Part shown: one piece after another, positions 54,717 through 64,000 of the stretch
Position numbering within the stretch: the first letter of the stretch is position 1
Layout: each line of letters starts with the position of its first letter
Assembly (NCBI GenBank): GCA_913061415.1
Contig: CAJXUD010000003.1
Location: forward strand, 1-64,000
From: an uncultured Oleispira sp.
Lineage (GTDB): Bacteria > Pseudomonadota > Gammaproteobacteria > Pseudomonadales > Oceanobacteraceae
DNA: 64,000 nucleotides
Direction of reading: 5' to 3'
Made by a program: the position numbers and the translations under genes
Notes under the pieces: generated by a model
Seen by the model: the letters and a program-made list of their open reading frames with translations, nothing else
Database searches by the model: none
Told to the model about the DNA's origin: nothing

Positions 54717-55205
54717 TCAATAAGGCCAGCGACCTAATACGCGTCCTTCAGGATTTATTAAACTGAATGATTTAATGCCTTTCGGAATTTTTACCATGAC
54801 ACACGGAGAGGTCATTACCATGGCGTTCAATTTACCTGCTTGCGGCGCGCGAGTGATTCGCGTGACTTGCCAATAATCTTGCTCTAATAACCACTGACTT
54901 AATTCAATATCATAACCCGCTGTATTTTTTTGCCCTAGACTAACGATTAATACATTCTCTTTTATCCAATCAATCTGCTCTTGCTCGAATTGCTGGCGGG
55001 CTTGCTCGGGTAAGCCTAACCATTCATCTTCTTGTTCAAGCCAAATATAACTCTCTGATTGAGTAATATTACACTGCTGACTGTAAGCGCGTTGCGGTAC
55101 TGAATACGAAGGCTGAGCAGGCTGAGAACCACAGCCAACCAAAGATGAAAGTATTGCGATGGCCAGAAACAGCGGGCGGCAATGTATCCGTTTTGTATAA
55201 GTCAT
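54717..55205 (-). CDS. lipoprotein of unknown function
   Basis: 162 residues with a lipobox LVGC (Cys25) after a signal starting MTYTKRIHCRPLFLA. The mature part is rich in Gln, Trp and Tyr (SYIWLEQEDEWLGLPEQARQQFEQ) and contains a strand block NVLIVSLGQKNTAGYDIEL and TRITRAPQAGKLNAMVMTSPCVMVKIPKGIKSF. The final block, with Cys and a basic-hydrophobic end, resembles protease-inhibitor-like or PrcB-type domains (VSLGQKNTAGY), only loosely. The subtilase stop lies four bases upstream of its start, so the two are probably co-expressed. Confidence 0.65.
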   Translation of the reverse strand: MTYTKRIHCRPLFLAIAILSSLVGCGSQPAQPSYSVPQRAYSQQCNITQSESYIWLEQEDEWLGLPEQARQQFEQEQIDWIKENVLIVSLGQKNTAGYDIELSQWLLEQDYWQVTRITRAPQAGKLNAMVMTSPCVMVKIPKGIKSFSLINPEGRVLGRWPY

Positions 55206-55209
55206 ACGG

Positions 55210-58161
55210 CTAGTTTCCTTTTATCACTTTGATGGCCGAATCAGTGACCGAGTTAACGTCAGCCGCCTTACGAACTCTGAAACCCGGCTTATCTTCTATT
55301 GTATTCATTGATGAGTTCGCACGACTCATATTCAAATAACCTACCGACATATTGGCTGTTGCCTGAGGCTGATCTTCTGAGATAATCACAACTTTCGGCT
55401 GCTCTAATGTTGGGTATTGCCCACACGATTCGCCGGGGTCACAAATAAAGTCATCTAGATCTAAGTCAGACCCTGTGGATACAAGGTAGCGACCTTTTTT
55501 TAGCCCCCTAATTTGATAACGGTATTTACCTTCAAAGGCGACTAACGGAGGGCTTAGCGCAGCACTGTATAAGTTACCATCGGCATCGGGTTCGGCATCT
55601 TCGTCAATAATAAACACGTACTGCACACCGGCATTGGAAAATACAGTCGAGTTCCCTATCTGCAATTGCACGGTTATAGTGATATCAGCCACCTCGACTA
55701 AAGTAGAGCTGACGATCAATTCGGCCTGATAAACGCCCTCTAATAAATCCGTTCGATCAACGGTAACTTGGTAAAGCCCTAGACCGAAATTTTTATCCAA
55801 CGATATCCAGCGAGCGTCGGAATTAGCATCGCTGGTATTACTTTCACCACCTACAATTTTCACACTAATTTCACCCAGCGCTGCATTATTATCAACACCC
55901 GCGGCGGTTAAAGTAAAACTCTGAGTGCTTCGAATGCCCTGGCTAATATTAAAGAATAAACGGTTATTTGAACTTATGATTTGCGGCTCTGGCGCTTCTT
56001 GCATTAATAGAATGGCTTTCTGAGCATCGATTAAGCCCCAACCAAAAATATTATCTTTGCCATCAGATCCTAAGTCTTGGGTTAACGCTCCGTTCTTTAA
56101 GTGCATTAAAAATTCGCTCTGGGTTAATTCTGGCTTTACCGATTTCATTAATGCCACAACACCCGCTACGTGAGGCGCCGCCATTGAAGTACCTTGCAAT
56201 GAACCGTAGATCATTTCAGTTGTGCCATGCTGGTCATCGCCTAACGTGCTCAGAATGCCACTATCGACTAAAAAGTCACCACCGGGTGCGGCTATGTCGA
56301 TAGCAGAACCAAAGTTCGAATAATCGGCCTGCTCACGATTCTTATTCACCGCCGATACTGATATGACATTATTATAAGACGCAGGGTAAAAAGCCGCCGA
56401 CGTTGATTCATTACCTGCCGCCGCAATCACAATAATGCCTTTCGCGATCACTTCATTATAAAGAGTATTCTCGATATCCGAATAACCTGGTCCACCTAAA
56501 CTCAAGTTGATTACATCACTCGCAACTGAGGCCGAACTGGTATTATTACAGACCGAGCTTCCAGCCTGCTGCGTTGATAAACCTGCGGCATAACAAACAC
56601 CTTTCATGATGTCACTGGCAAAACCACCCCCTTGGCCTAATACTCTTACCGGCATGACTTTAACACCCGCCGCAATACCGACGCCGCCGATACCATTTCC
56701 CGCCGAAGCAGCAATCGTACCTGCGACGTGCGTACCGTGAAAACTACTGCGCTGACCATTAATTGATTTATCGCCGGGGTCATTCGCATCCGCGTCGTTA
56801 TCAACAAAATCATGGCCTGCCACTAGATTGCCTAACAAATCTGGATGACTGGTTAATACACCGGTATCAAGCACCGCCACGATCACATCACTTTCCCCTC
56901 GACTATCCATGGTTTGCCATGCTTGCGGCACATTGATCATATTGTAATGCCACTGTGTGCTGTAATAAGGATCATTAATCGGTGTTAACGCCGCAGGGTA
57001 ACGTTTCCAATTGGGCTCGGCGTATAAAATATCAGGATGACTCGCGAGGGCTTCTATCACTTGCAATGTTTGCCAGTGACGATACTCAGCGCTGATGTTT
57101 TGACTAGCACCCATGTTTTGACCACTGGCAACAAATAAGCGATTGGCGACCGTTATGTTTTGGCTGCTTAAAAATGCCTGCGCGTCTGCCAAAGTCAGGG
57201 TTTTAATGCGGCCTAAATCCATCTTGGTTGCCAGCCCTTGAGCTTGGTACTGACGATCGGCCTTAAGCATAATATTGACTTCATCAAGGGCGTAGCTGCC
57301 TAGCGCACTGCTAGCGGCGCTATTGGGTGCATCAATCGCTAAAGAGTAGATATTATGACTCAATATCGATGGCCCAAAGCCTTGATTGATAATACGGGGA
57401 TTGATCGCGCTCACTTTTATATAATAGCTGCCTGTTGTAGGCGCAATCACGATGGGTGAGTGTTGGCCTGTATCAAGATCGGTTTCAACCATAATATCGG
57501 CAGACGTTTGGTTGTTTATAGTGGCTGTCGCGCTATAAAGTGCTAAGCGCACAGCCTCAAAACCGCTAGGCCCTTCTTCTGTAATACCGAGGGTTATTCG
57601 TTGGCCACTCTGCAAATACACCTGATAAAAATCTTCGCGGTCGTATTGATCGACAACCCCTGATAATCGAGCACTAGAAGAGATGATTTGTGCATCATCA
57701 AAGCTATTATTATTAACATACGGTTCATTAGGGTCTCGGGTATCGACATCCACATCCGTATTCAGTGCTGCAGTGATCGTGCCCGATATACTGCCCGTCC
57801 CGATAATAACTTCCGATTCAACACTGCTCTTTGCTCCACCTCCAGTGGTATAGCGCAAGCACACACGGTAGCGGCCTGGCTCCTTAAAAGTATGCTCTGC
57901 GGTCCGTGTATAAGTAGGATTAACTTGGCTGTTAGGGTCATCACTGAAAGACCACTGATAGGAAACAAGCTCAAAATTTTCGACCGGTTCAAAAACCCAG
58001 GTCGCAGGGGCAATAAATTCTGGGGTACCAACGGTGCTGATTCTGACACCAGAATCTTGATTATAAGCGCTGCTACACGCACTTGATTTATCATCAGGTG
58101 GTGTGCAGCCAGCCAATAAAAAGATGAGCATCGATAACGCTAAAAAGGAAAGCTGTTTCAT
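55210..58161 (-). CDS. large lipidated S8-family serine protease (subtilase)
   Basis: 983 residues. Lipobox LAGC (Cys19); PKD-like domain about 45-120; pre-peptidase C-terminal-type domain about 150-275; an I9-like propeptide region about 295-385; and the subtilisin domain about 400-715 with the catalytic triad Asp432 (AVLDTG), His475 (FHGTHVAG) and Ser659 (GTSMAAP), plus oxyanion Asn584 (AAGNES). The C-terminal 270 residues are strand-rich and probably bind substrate or surface. It should be anchored in the outer membrane and digest extracellular protein. Four bases separate it from the small lipoprotein gene. Confidence 0.92.
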   Translation of the reverse strand: MKQLSFLALSMLIFLLAGCTPPDDKSSACSSAYNQDSGVRISTVGTPEFIAPATWVFEPVENFELVSYQWSFSDDPNSQVNPTYTRTAEHTFKEPGRYRVCLRYTTGGGAKSSVESEVIIGTGSISGTITAALNTDVDVDTRDPNEPYVNNNSFDDAQIISSSARLSGVVDQYDREDFYQVYLQSGQRITLGITEEGPSGFEAVRLALYSATATINNQTSADIMVETDLDTGQHSPIVIAPTTGSYYIKVSAINPRIINQGFGPSILSHNIYSLAIDAPNSAASSALGSYALDEVNIMLKADRQYQAQGLATKMDLGRIKTLTLADAQAFLSSQNITVANRLFVASGQNMGASQNISAEYRHWQTLQVIEALASHPDILYAEPNWKRYPAALTPINDPYYSTQWHYNMINVPQAWQTMDSRGESDVIVAVLDTGVLTSHPDLLGNLVAGHDFVDNDADANDPGDKSINGQRSSFHGTHVAGTIAASAGNGIGGVGIAAGVKVMPVRVLGQGGGFASDIMKGVCYAAGLSTQQAGSSVCNNTSSASVASDVINLSLGGPGYSDIENTLYNEVIAKGIIVIAAAGNESTSAAFYPASYNNVISVSAVNKNREQADYSNFGSAIDIAAPGGDFLVDSGILSTLGDDQHGTTEMIYGSLQGTSMAAPHVAGVVALMKSVKPELTQSEFLMHLKNGALTQDLGSDGKDNIFGWGLIDAQKAILLMQEAPEPQIISSNNRLFFNISQGIRSTQSFTLTAAGVDNNAALGEISVKIVGGESNTSDANSDARWISLDKNFGLGLYQVTVDRTDLLEGVYQAELIVSSTLVEVADITITVQLQIGNSTVFSNAGVQYVFIIDEDAEPDADGNLYSAALSPPLVAFEGKYRYQIRGLKKGRYLVSTGSDLDLDDFICDPGESCGQYPTLEQPKVVIISEDQPQATANMSVGYLNMSRANSSMNTIEDKPGFRVRKAADVNSVTDSAIKVIKGN

Positions 58162-58319
58162 AACAACAGTAAGATTCAGTGATGAGTAGAGATCCAGTTT
58201 ATCGTTCTTTGCCGCTGCATTCTAATATCGAAGCACATCTTTTTTTACTAAATAGACATTTAGGGTATTTAATGCTCACCTATCATACTTTGGCCTTACT
58301 AACCGATTTATGCTCAGCG

Positions 58320-58367
58320 CTATTTACTCCACTATTTACTCCACTATTTGTCCCACTATTTATTCCA
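58320..58367 (-). repeat. 12-bp tandem repeat, four copies, just after a stop codon
   Basis: On the minus strand, after the TAG stop (58377-58375) and seven bases, four 12-base units follow: TGGAATAAATAG, TGGGACAAATAG and two TGGAGTAAATAG. In the frame of the gene, TAA recurs in three of the four units, so the stop is backed up in frame. Confidence 0.88.
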
Positions 58368-58374
58368 CGATTAA

Positions 58375-58869
58375 CTATGCTTTTGAAAAAACACTCTGTG
58401 TGATTTTTAGCCGAGTAAATTCTTCTAACAGACTATCCGCAACGCTCTTTCGTCCCATACTCGCTAAAAACTCGATCAAGTTTTTTAATAAGAACTCCGC
58501 TTGTTTTTTCGCTTCATAACGATGACTCTCAGGTTCAGCCACATCGACCATCATCGACAGCATGTTGAAATGAGCATCCGATAACACTTTTTCTGACTGA
58601 GGCTGCTGCTGGTAGCAATTCAACGCTTGCGCCAAGTTCATGCTCGCAAGAGAATAATACTGCATAAAAATTGCCTTCTCAGTCTTACATTTAAGCCCTG
58701 AACGCGCATAATCAAGCGCTTTTTCAAACTCTAAGATAGCCGCTTGATAATCTTTTTGATGATAAAAGTTACTACCAAGGCAGGTGCTGTGTTCCCACCC
58801 TTTTAACAACGCCTGTAATTTTTTACTAGAAGGCGACTTACGCTTATTAAATAATGGAAAATTAAACAT
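58375..58869 (-). CDS. Fur-box-controlled TPR-like protein of unknown function
   Basis: 164 residues from the ATG at 58869, with AGGGG 9 bases upstream; an ATG two codons earlier is too close to it. Soluble and helical. A TPR-like unit (STCLGSNFYHQKDYQAAILEFEKALDYARS) is followed by helices YYSLASMNLAQALNCYQQQ and EAKKQAEFLLKNLIEFLAS. No enzyme motif. A perfect Fur-type palindrome lies directly upstream, so expression should rise in iron starvation. No family is recognised. Confidence 0.65.
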   Translation of the reverse strand: MFNFPLFNKRKSPSSKKLQALLKGWEHSTCLGSNFYHQKDYQAAILEFEKALDYARSGLKCKTEKAIFMQYYSLASMNLAQALNCYQQQPQSEKVLSDAHFNMLSMMVDVAEPESHRYEAKKQAEFLLKNLIEFLASMGRKSVADSLLEEFTRLKITQSVFSKA

Positions 58870-58882
58870 AACCATAACCCCT

Positions 58883-58907
58883 TTAAATGATAATGATTAT
58901 CATTTAA
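58883..58907. promoter_or_regulatory. 25-base perfect palindromic Fur box
   Basis: The 25 bases are a perfect palindrome centred on G58895, with half-site TTAAATGATAAT. It contains the Fur consensus core ATGATAATGATTATCAT and lies 14 bases before the ATG at 58869, over the likely promoter. Confidence 0.85.
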
Positions 58908-59056
58908 GCATTTAAAATCCAATTACTCAAGTACTCCATCAACGAATGACCTCCCTGTACCTATGTCAAAAATCATCACCATTGATTCCCATACTTATTC
59001 CTTATTGAGAAATAGTGCGTCTTTGAAGCATTAGTCTAGAATTAAAGTCATGCATC

Positions 59057-59072
59057 AATACTTTTAAGTATT
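59057..59072. other. 16-base perfect palindrome upstream of the diguanylate cyclase
   Basis: AATACTTTTAAGTATT is fully self-complementary and sits about 25 bases before the GGDEF gene. It has no hairpin loop or T-run, so a protein-binding operator is more likely than a terminator. Confidence 0.35.
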
Positions 59073-59097
59073 ACCGCATACTGATTATTGCTATCAC

Positions 59098-60723
59098 ATG
59101 GAGTTTAGGGTGCAGGATAAAGAACTTAGAAAACAATACAGCTTGCAAATACCAGGCTTGTTGGCCGATTTAAAAAAGGCGGCACAGCAATGGATAGACG
59201 AGCCTAAACAAGCGCACTTTGATGAGTTTTTTACTAAAATATTAAATATCAGTGGCAGTGCTGCCATGTTTGGTCATATCGAGATTGGTAATATTGCTAA
59301 ACTAATGCAAGACGAAATGTCCCCCTTCTTTCGTTCTGACAAACACCCTACTGAAGCTGAAATACAACATATTATAGGCATCAACCAGCAACTTCTTAGC
59401 ATGATGCAACAAGCGGAAACTGACCCTAAAACTGAAATTCGTGAAATCCAATTTAAAGCCAAAATAATCGATAAAGAATTCATGCACATCATCGTTTTAG
59501 AAAACGATCCTGTATTAGCTAAAGATATTAAGCAAAAGTTAACCAGCACGAGCTTTGAAATTTCAACCATTTCCGAGATATCTCAAATTACATCAAGCGT
59601 TCAAAAAAATACTGGCTGCATTATTGTTAGCCTTGATAGTTTGGCTGCTGAAGACTTGATCACATTGGGAAATATTGAAAGGATACGCGCTTCTATCCCA
59701 CTTATATTTACTTCAGGAAGCAGTGATATTAACGCTCGCTTAAAAGCGGTCCAAGCGGGGGGGCAAGCATTTATAAGTAAGCCTTTGGACTACACTCAAG
59801 TGCTACGCTCAATTGATTCATTAACAGAACGCCAGCAACAGCAACAATATCGTATATTAATTATTGATGATCAAAAATCACTCTCGGATTATTACGCAAG
59901 CATTTTGAAGGCATCCGATTTTGAAGTGCTTTCGGTCAATAATCCAGAACATGAATTAATGCCTGCACTAGCCGATTTTGAACCAGATTTAATTTTATTA
60001 GATCTTTATATGCCCTATTGCAACGGCCAAGAGCTTGCAGGAATTATTCGCCAAATGGATAATCTTCTAAGTGTGCCATTAATTTTTCTGTCCGCTGAGG
60101 CCAGTACTGATTTACAGCTTCGAGCAATGTCGACCGGTGCTGATGCTTTTTTAACAAAACCTGTTTCACCTGATGATTTATTACTAACCGTTCAGTCTCG
60201 AATCAAGCGAGGCCGAGCTGTTTATGATCTTGTGACTAAAGATCCTTTATCAGGGTTGTTAAATCGTCGTGAAAGCATTCGAAGACTAGAAGAAATTTCT
60301 CGCAGTCGTCGTAAAAACACCCCTTTATCGGTTGCCATGGTTGATCTTGACCACTTCAAAAAAATCAACGATACCCTTGGCCACTCAGTCGGTGATTGGG
60401 TCATTAAGTTTTTTGCACGCAGCATGCAATTAATTTTTCGTGAGTGCGACATTATTGGGCGCTATGGTGGTGAGGAATTCATTATTATTTTTCCCGATAC
60501 ACTTCCTGAAGCAGCGCAACTGGCATGTAAACGACTCAAGAAATACATTATCGCCAGCACCCATGACCTGCCAACGTCGTTTACTTACAGTGGCGGCCTA
60601 GCTCTGCTAAACGATCAAGATGATAGTAAAGCAATTTTAGATCGTACTGATATCGCTTTATATAAAGCCAAAGAAAAAGGCCGCAATAAAGTTATTACGG
60701 CCACTGATAATCCAACACACTAA
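59098..60723 (+). CDS. diguanylate cyclase with HPt-like and two receiver domains
   Basis: 541 residues from ATG 59098; GTG 59110 has the better ribosome spacing (GGAG) and may be the true start. Residues 1-110 resemble an HPt domain, but the phosphorylated His is replaced (LNISGSAAMFG where H-K-L-x-G-x is usual). About 130-245 is a degenerate receiver domain, and about 255-372 a complete one (LIIDDQK, LLDLYMP with phospho-Asp, FLTKP). About 375-541 is the GGDEF domain with GGEEF and an inhibitory R-x-x-D site (RECD) five residues before it. It makes cyclic di-GMP under phosphorelay control. Confidence 0.92.
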   Translation: MEFRVQDKELRKQYSLQIPGLLADLKKAAQQWIDEPKQAHFDEFFTKILNISGSAAMFGHIEIGNIAKLMQDEMSPFFRSDKHPTEAEIQHIIGINQQLLSMMQQAETDPKTEIREIQFKAKIIDKEFMHIIVLENDPVLAKDIKQKLTSTSFEISTISEISQITSSVQKNTGCIIVSLDSLAAEDLITLGNIERIRASIPLIFTSGSSDINARLKAVQAGGQAFISKPLDYTQVLRSIDSLTERQQQQQYRILIIDDQKSLSDYYASILKASDFEVLSVNNPEHELMPALADFEPDLILLDLYMPYCNGQELAGIIRQMDNLLSVPLIFLSAEASTDLQLRAMSTGADAFLTKPVSPDDLLLTVQSRIKRGRAVYDLVTKDPLSGLLNRRESIRRLEEISRSRRKNTPLSVAMVDLDHFKKINDTLGHSVGDWVIKFFARSMQLIFRECDIIGRYGGEEFIIIFPDTLPEAAQLACKRLKKYIIASTHDLPTSFTYSGGLALLNDQDDSKAILDRTDIALYKAKEKGRNKVITATDNPTH

Positions 60724-60744
60724 TGAGCGAATGAAAGCAAAAGG

Positions 60745-63351
60745 CTATCCGGTGATAAAAACCAACTTGCCCTCAATCAAGTCAGCCTTAATATTATCTC
60801 CTGGCATAAACTCTCCTGATAGAATGGCCTGAGCAAGAGGGTTTTCAATCCATTGCTGAATGGCTCGCTTCAACGGTCTTGCGCCATAGATAGGGTCATA
60901 ACCCAACTCCACCAGCTGAGTTGTAGCCGCATCGGTTAATGTCAGGGTTAGCTCACGCTCTGCCAATCGCTTCGATAGTGACTGCAACTGAATATCGGCA
61001 ATGCCTCTAATCTGATCTTTAAGCAATGGATGAAATACAACGGACTCATCAATACGGTTAATAAACTCAGGACGGAAGTGTGAACCTACAATTTCCATTA
61101 CCGCTGCACGCATACCTTCATAATCTTGATCAACATTGCCACTTTCAGACCCCAAGGCCATGGTTTGAATCACATCGGAGCCTAAGTTCGACGTCATCAC
61201 CAATACCGTATTTTTGAAGTCGACACGTCGCCCTTGGCCATCGGTTAACTGCCCATCATCAAGTACCTGCAGCAAAATGTTAAACACATCGGGGTGTGCT
61301 TTTTCGACTTCATCCAGCAAAATCACTGAATACGGTTTACGACGCACAGCTTCGGTTAAATGACCACCTTCTTCATAGCCTACATAACCGGGAGGCGCAC
61401 CAATTAAACGGGCAACTGAGTGCTTCTCCATGTATTCCGACATATCAATTCGGATCATCGAATCGTCACTATCAAACAAGAAGGTTGATAACGCTTTGCA
61501 TAACTCTGTTTTACCCACGCCGGTTGGGCCTAAAAACAAGAACGAGCCGTTCGGACGGTTAGGATCACTCAAACCTGCACGAGAGCGCCTTACCGCATTG
61601 GAAACTGCCGTAATAGCTTGCTCTTGACCAACGACTTGCTTGTGCAGTTCGTCTTCCATGCGCAACAACTTCTCACGCTCACCTTCCAACATTTTGCTCA
61701 CTGGCACACCCGTCCAGCGCGAAACAACCTCAGCAATTTCTTCTTCGGTTACCTTGTTTCGCAATAACTGAAACTCTTGAGTGCCTTGGGCTTCTGCTTC
61801 GTCTGCGGTTGTCAGCTTTTTCTCTAATTCTGGAATAATGCCATATTGAAGTTCTGACATTTTTTGCAAGTCGCCACCGCGACGCGCCGCTTCTAAATCA
61901 GCCTTCGCCGCTTCTAGCTTCTCTTTAATATCAGACGCGCCTTCTAATAACGCTTTTTCATGCTTCCAAATTTCTTCAAGCTCTAAATACGCACGACCTA
62001 TTTTATTAATGTCTTCATTAAGGTCACTCAATCGCTGCTGAGCGGCATCATCCGTTTCTTTACGCAAGGCTTCACGCTCTATTTTTAACTGAATCAAGCG
62101 ACGCTCTAATTTATCCATTTCATGAGGTTTGGAGTCAATTTCCATGCGGATAACCGACGCCGCCTCATCGATCAAATCAATCGCTTTATCCGGCAACTGA
62201 CGATCAGGAATGTAACGAGTCGACAATTTAGCTGCAGCAATAATCGCGCTATCAGTAATCTGTACACCGTGGTGCACTTCATAGCGTTCTTTTAGACCGC
62301 GTAAAATAGCCACTGTATCTTCTTCGTTAGGCTCATCAACGATGATCTTTTGGAAGCGGCGTTCAAGCGCTGCATCTTTTTCGATGAACTCACGATACTC
62401 ATCCAGCGTCGTTGCGCCCACACAATGCAATTCGCCACGGGCGAGTGCAGGCTTCAACATATTGCCTGCATCCATTGCACCGTCGCCTTTACCTGCACCG
62501 ACCATGGTGTGTAACTCATCAACAAAGACGATGATCTGGCCTTCGGCTTTCGCCACATCCTTCAATACAGACTTAAGGCGCTCTTCAAATTCGCCACGAT
62601 ATTTCGCCCCTGCAATCAAGGCCCCCATATCTAACGAAAGAATGCGTTTATTTTTTAACCCTTCAGGCACTTCACCATTAATAATGCGCTGCGCGAGGCC
62701 TTCAACCACGGCGGTTTTACCCACACCGGGGGCGCCAATTAATACTGGGTTGTTCTTAGTGCGACGCTGCAATACTTGAATCGTACGACGAATTTCATCA
62801 TCACGACCGATCACCGGGTCGAGCTTATTTTGTTCAGCACGCTCGGTTAAATCAATACAGTACTTGTCCAATGATTGGCGATTATCTTCTGCGTTCGCGT
62901 CGTTCACTTGCTCTCCTCCACGAATAGTATCAATGGCTTTATTTAATACGTCTTTATTCAGCCCTTGCTGCTTCATTAACTTGCCGACAGCACTTCTCTC
63001 TTCTAAAGCAACAATCAGAAAGAGCTCGCTCGATACAAACTGATCACCACGGCTCTGAGCCTCTTTATCGATAAGATTTAATAAACGCCCTAACTCAGGG
63101 GCAATTTGAATGCTGCCATCAGGTGATGCCACCTTTGGCTGATCATCCATTATTTGAGTCAATGCCTGTTCAAAGCCAGGCACCTGTATACCGGCTGTAC
63201 GTAAAACGTTACGTACCGTACTGTTGGTTTGCTGCAGTAATGCCAATAAAAGATGCACACTGTCGATTTGATTATGGTCATGCCCAAGCGCTAGGCTTTG
63301 CGCTTCATTTAAAGCATTTTGTAAGCTGGTAGTTAAACGATCCATTCTCAT
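60745..63351 (-). CDS. clpB: ATP-dependent disaggregase ClpB
   Basis: 868 residues from the ATG at 63351, which gives the usual [11 protein letters not shown] start. N-domain (1-145), first AAA+ domain (Walker [14 protein letters not shown], about 205), the long middle coiled coil (about 400-530, unique to ClpB/Hsp104), second AAA+ domain (Walker [14 protein letters not shown], about 605) and D2-small domain. It works with DnaK to rescue aggregated proteins. A sigma-32-type promoter is seen upstream. It is convergent with the diguanylate cyclase. Confidence 0.97.
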   Translation of the reverse strand: MRMDRLTTSLQNALNEAQSLALGHDHNQIDSVHLLLALLQQTNSTVRNVLRTAGIQVPGFEQALTQIMDDQPKVASPDGSIQIAPELGRLLNLIDKEAQSRGDQFVSSELFLIVALEERSAVGKLMKQQGLNKDVLNKAIDTIRGGEQVNDANAEDNRQSLDKYCIDLTERAEQNKLDPVIGRDDEIRRTIQVLQRRTKNNPVLIGAPGVGKTAVVEGLAQRIINGEVPEGLKNKRILSLDMGALIAGAKYRGEFEERLKSVLKDVAKAEGQIIVFVDELHTMVGAGKGDGAMDAGNMLKPALARGELHCVGATTLDEYREFIEKDAALERRFQKIIVDEPNEEDTVAILRGLKERYEVHHGVQITDSAIIAAAKLSTRYIPDRQLPDKAIDLIDEAASVIRMEIDSKPHEMDKLERRLIQLKIEREALRKETDDAAQQRLSDLNEDINKIGRAYLELEEIWKHEKALLEGASDIKEKLEAAKADLEAARRGGDLQKMSELQYGIIPELEKKLTTADEAEAQGTQEFQLLRNKVTEEEIAEVVSRWTGVPVSKMLEGEREKLLRMEDELHKQVVGQEQAITAVSNAVRRSRAGLSDPNRPNGSFLFLGPTGVGKTELCKALSTFLFDSDDSMIRIDMSEYMEKHSVARLIGAPPGYVGYEEGGHLTEAVRRKPYSVILLDEVEKAHPDVFNILLQVLDDGQLTDGQGRRVDFKNTVLVMTSNLGSDVIQTMALGSESGNVDQDYEGMRAAVMEIVGSHFRPEFINRIDESVVFHPLLKDQIRGIADIQLQSLSKRLAERELTLTLTDAATTQLVELGYDPIYGARPLKRAIQQWIENPLAQAILSGEFMPGDNIKADLIEGKLVFITG

Positions 63352-63354
63352 CAA

Positions 63355-63855
63355 TATGACTCCTAGATAACGATAATAAGAAGAATAGGAAGAAATTCTT
63401 TGTTCTGCTTTAGATATGGTAATGAATTATTATTTTTCAAGTAATTGTTATTTGATATGAGTCAATTTCATGTTTATTGCCCATTAAATTTTCTCCAATC
63501 CATAGCTAATCAATAGCTAACCTATAGATCACCTAAAGGTTGCTCCTAAACAACTAATATTAATGCTGGCTTAAAACCGTCATGAAGTTGGCCTAGAGTG
63601 ACGTATCATTTTCTGTCTAATGGCATAAAGTATAGATACGATAGTGATACGATTGTACCAGTCAAGATACTCTCCAAACTATCTACTTTTGCCAGTGGTT
63701 AAAATGAAATCAATACGAATAATAAATTTCTTTCACCTTGGTAATTAATGCACATTTAACGAGCTACCACCGTCATTAATATAAGTGTCGAAGAACTACT
63801 GTATTAATTGGAACTAACCATTCCTAGCTCAACATGATCATATAGGATAAACATT
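63355..63855. other. 500-base intergenic region
   Basis: The left end holds the clpB heat-shock promoter. The remainder has no gene, only short AT-rich repeats such as CAATAGCTAA near 63502-63520. The right end leads into the secreted-protein gene. Confidence 0.5.
63414..63441 (-). promoter_or_regulatory. sigma-32 (heat shock) promoter of clpB
   Basis: On the minus strand CTTGAA (63441-63436) and TACCATAT (63421-63414) are separated by 14 bases, close to the RpoH consensus CTTGAA-N13-17-CCCCATNT. It lies about 65 bases before the clpB start. Confidence 0.7.
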
Positions 63856-64000
63856 ATGTTCCAACATACGATTAAGAAAGGAATCTATGCTTTATTGATA
63901 CTCGCGGCGTCACAAACTTGGGCAAGTAATTCTAATATTGATATTGCAGCAGACCCAAGCTTAGGCGCGATTAATCCAATAAACGTACAAACACTCACCG
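63856..64000 (+). CDS. N-terminus of a secreted protein (partial)
   Basis: The ATG at 63856, with AGGA about 10 bases upstream, opens a frame to the right edge. The 48 visible residues are a signal peptide (FQHTIKKGIYALLILAASQTWA, cleavage near residue 22) and the start of the mature protein, SNSNIDIAADPSLGAINPIN. The domain content lies outside the window. Exported; nothing more can be said. Confidence 0.65.
   Translation, partial: MFQHTIKKGIYALLILAASQTWASNSNIDIAADPSLGAINPINVQTLT

Noticed and set aside
58179-58403. 74-codon plus-strand frame with LFTPLFTPLFVPLF
   Set aside because: The repetitive peptide is the translation of the 12-bp tandem array after the Fur-controlled gene. No family or ribosome site.

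Overview
The window is chromosomal DNA of a gammaproteobacterium. The best-conserved part (about 40.3-54.6 kb) reads, on the minus strand, ruvC-ruvA-ruvB-tolQ-tolR-tolA-tolB-pal-cpoB, two tRNA-Lys, nadA, then bepA (plus strand), a TusA-like gene, a PerM-like gene, dapA, bamC and an MBL-fold hydrolase. This is close to the order known in Pseudomonas and relatives, but ybgC (between ruvB and tolQ) and queE/queC (after cpoB) are absent. The AT-rich composition, the zwf-pgl-edd-eda Entner-Doudoroff operon and the many lipoproteins suit a marine Oceanospirillales-type organism. That placement is inference; the sequence alone does not fix the genus.

Layout. 0-0.6 kb: end of an unknown gene and a small membrane protein. 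0.75-6.7 kb: an export operon (TolC-like channel, HlyD-like adaptor, two ABC-2 permeases, no ATPase) followed by an AraC-type regulator. 6.85-9.6 kb: a class III alkylsulfatase and a small secreted protein. 9.57-18.6 kb: an iron/siderophore locus with two convergent sets of small DUF3649-like, PepSY and DUF3325-like membrane proteins, a TonB-dependent receptor, an MxcI/DUF4374-like lipoprotein and several Fur-box candidates. 18.6-26.6 kb: an accessory stretch with an orphan RHS fragment, degraded small ORFs, an AbiE-type toxin-antitoxin pair, three GNAT acetyltransferases (one broken) and a divergent SDR / XRE-cupin pair sharing a palindromic operator. 26.6-27.4 kb: a non-coding repeat block beside tRNA-Val. 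27.6-32.4 kb: zwf-pgl-edd-eda. 32.8-35.3 kb: galU, a phosphohexomutase, tRNA-Asn and tRNA-Pro. 35.5-40.1 kb: an M18 aminopeptidase, an FKBP isomerase, lipoproteins and an outer-membrane barrel. 40.3-54.6 kb: the conserved core. 54.7-60.7 kb: a lipoprotein, a large lipidated subtilase, a Fur-controlled TPR-like protein and a diguanylate cyclase. 60.7-63.4 kb: clpB with a heat-shock-type promoter. A partial secreted protein closes the window.

How the parts relate. The iron locus looks like a complete import route: an outer-membrane receptor and surface lipoprotein for capture, and PepSY membrane proteins that in known systems reduce ferric siderophores. zwf, pgl, edd and eda carry glucose-6-phosphate to pyruvate and glyceraldehyde-3-phosphate. 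galU and the hexomutase make UDP-glucose and sugar-1-phosphates for surface polysaccharide. Tol-Pal, CpoB, BamC and BepA all maintain the outer membrane.

The most unusual structural signal is a recurring pattern of short tandem repeats (12-17 bp units, 3-6 copies) that begin on or just after the stop codon of a gene. Each array copies the stop codon, either into the other reading frames or repeatedly in the same frame.
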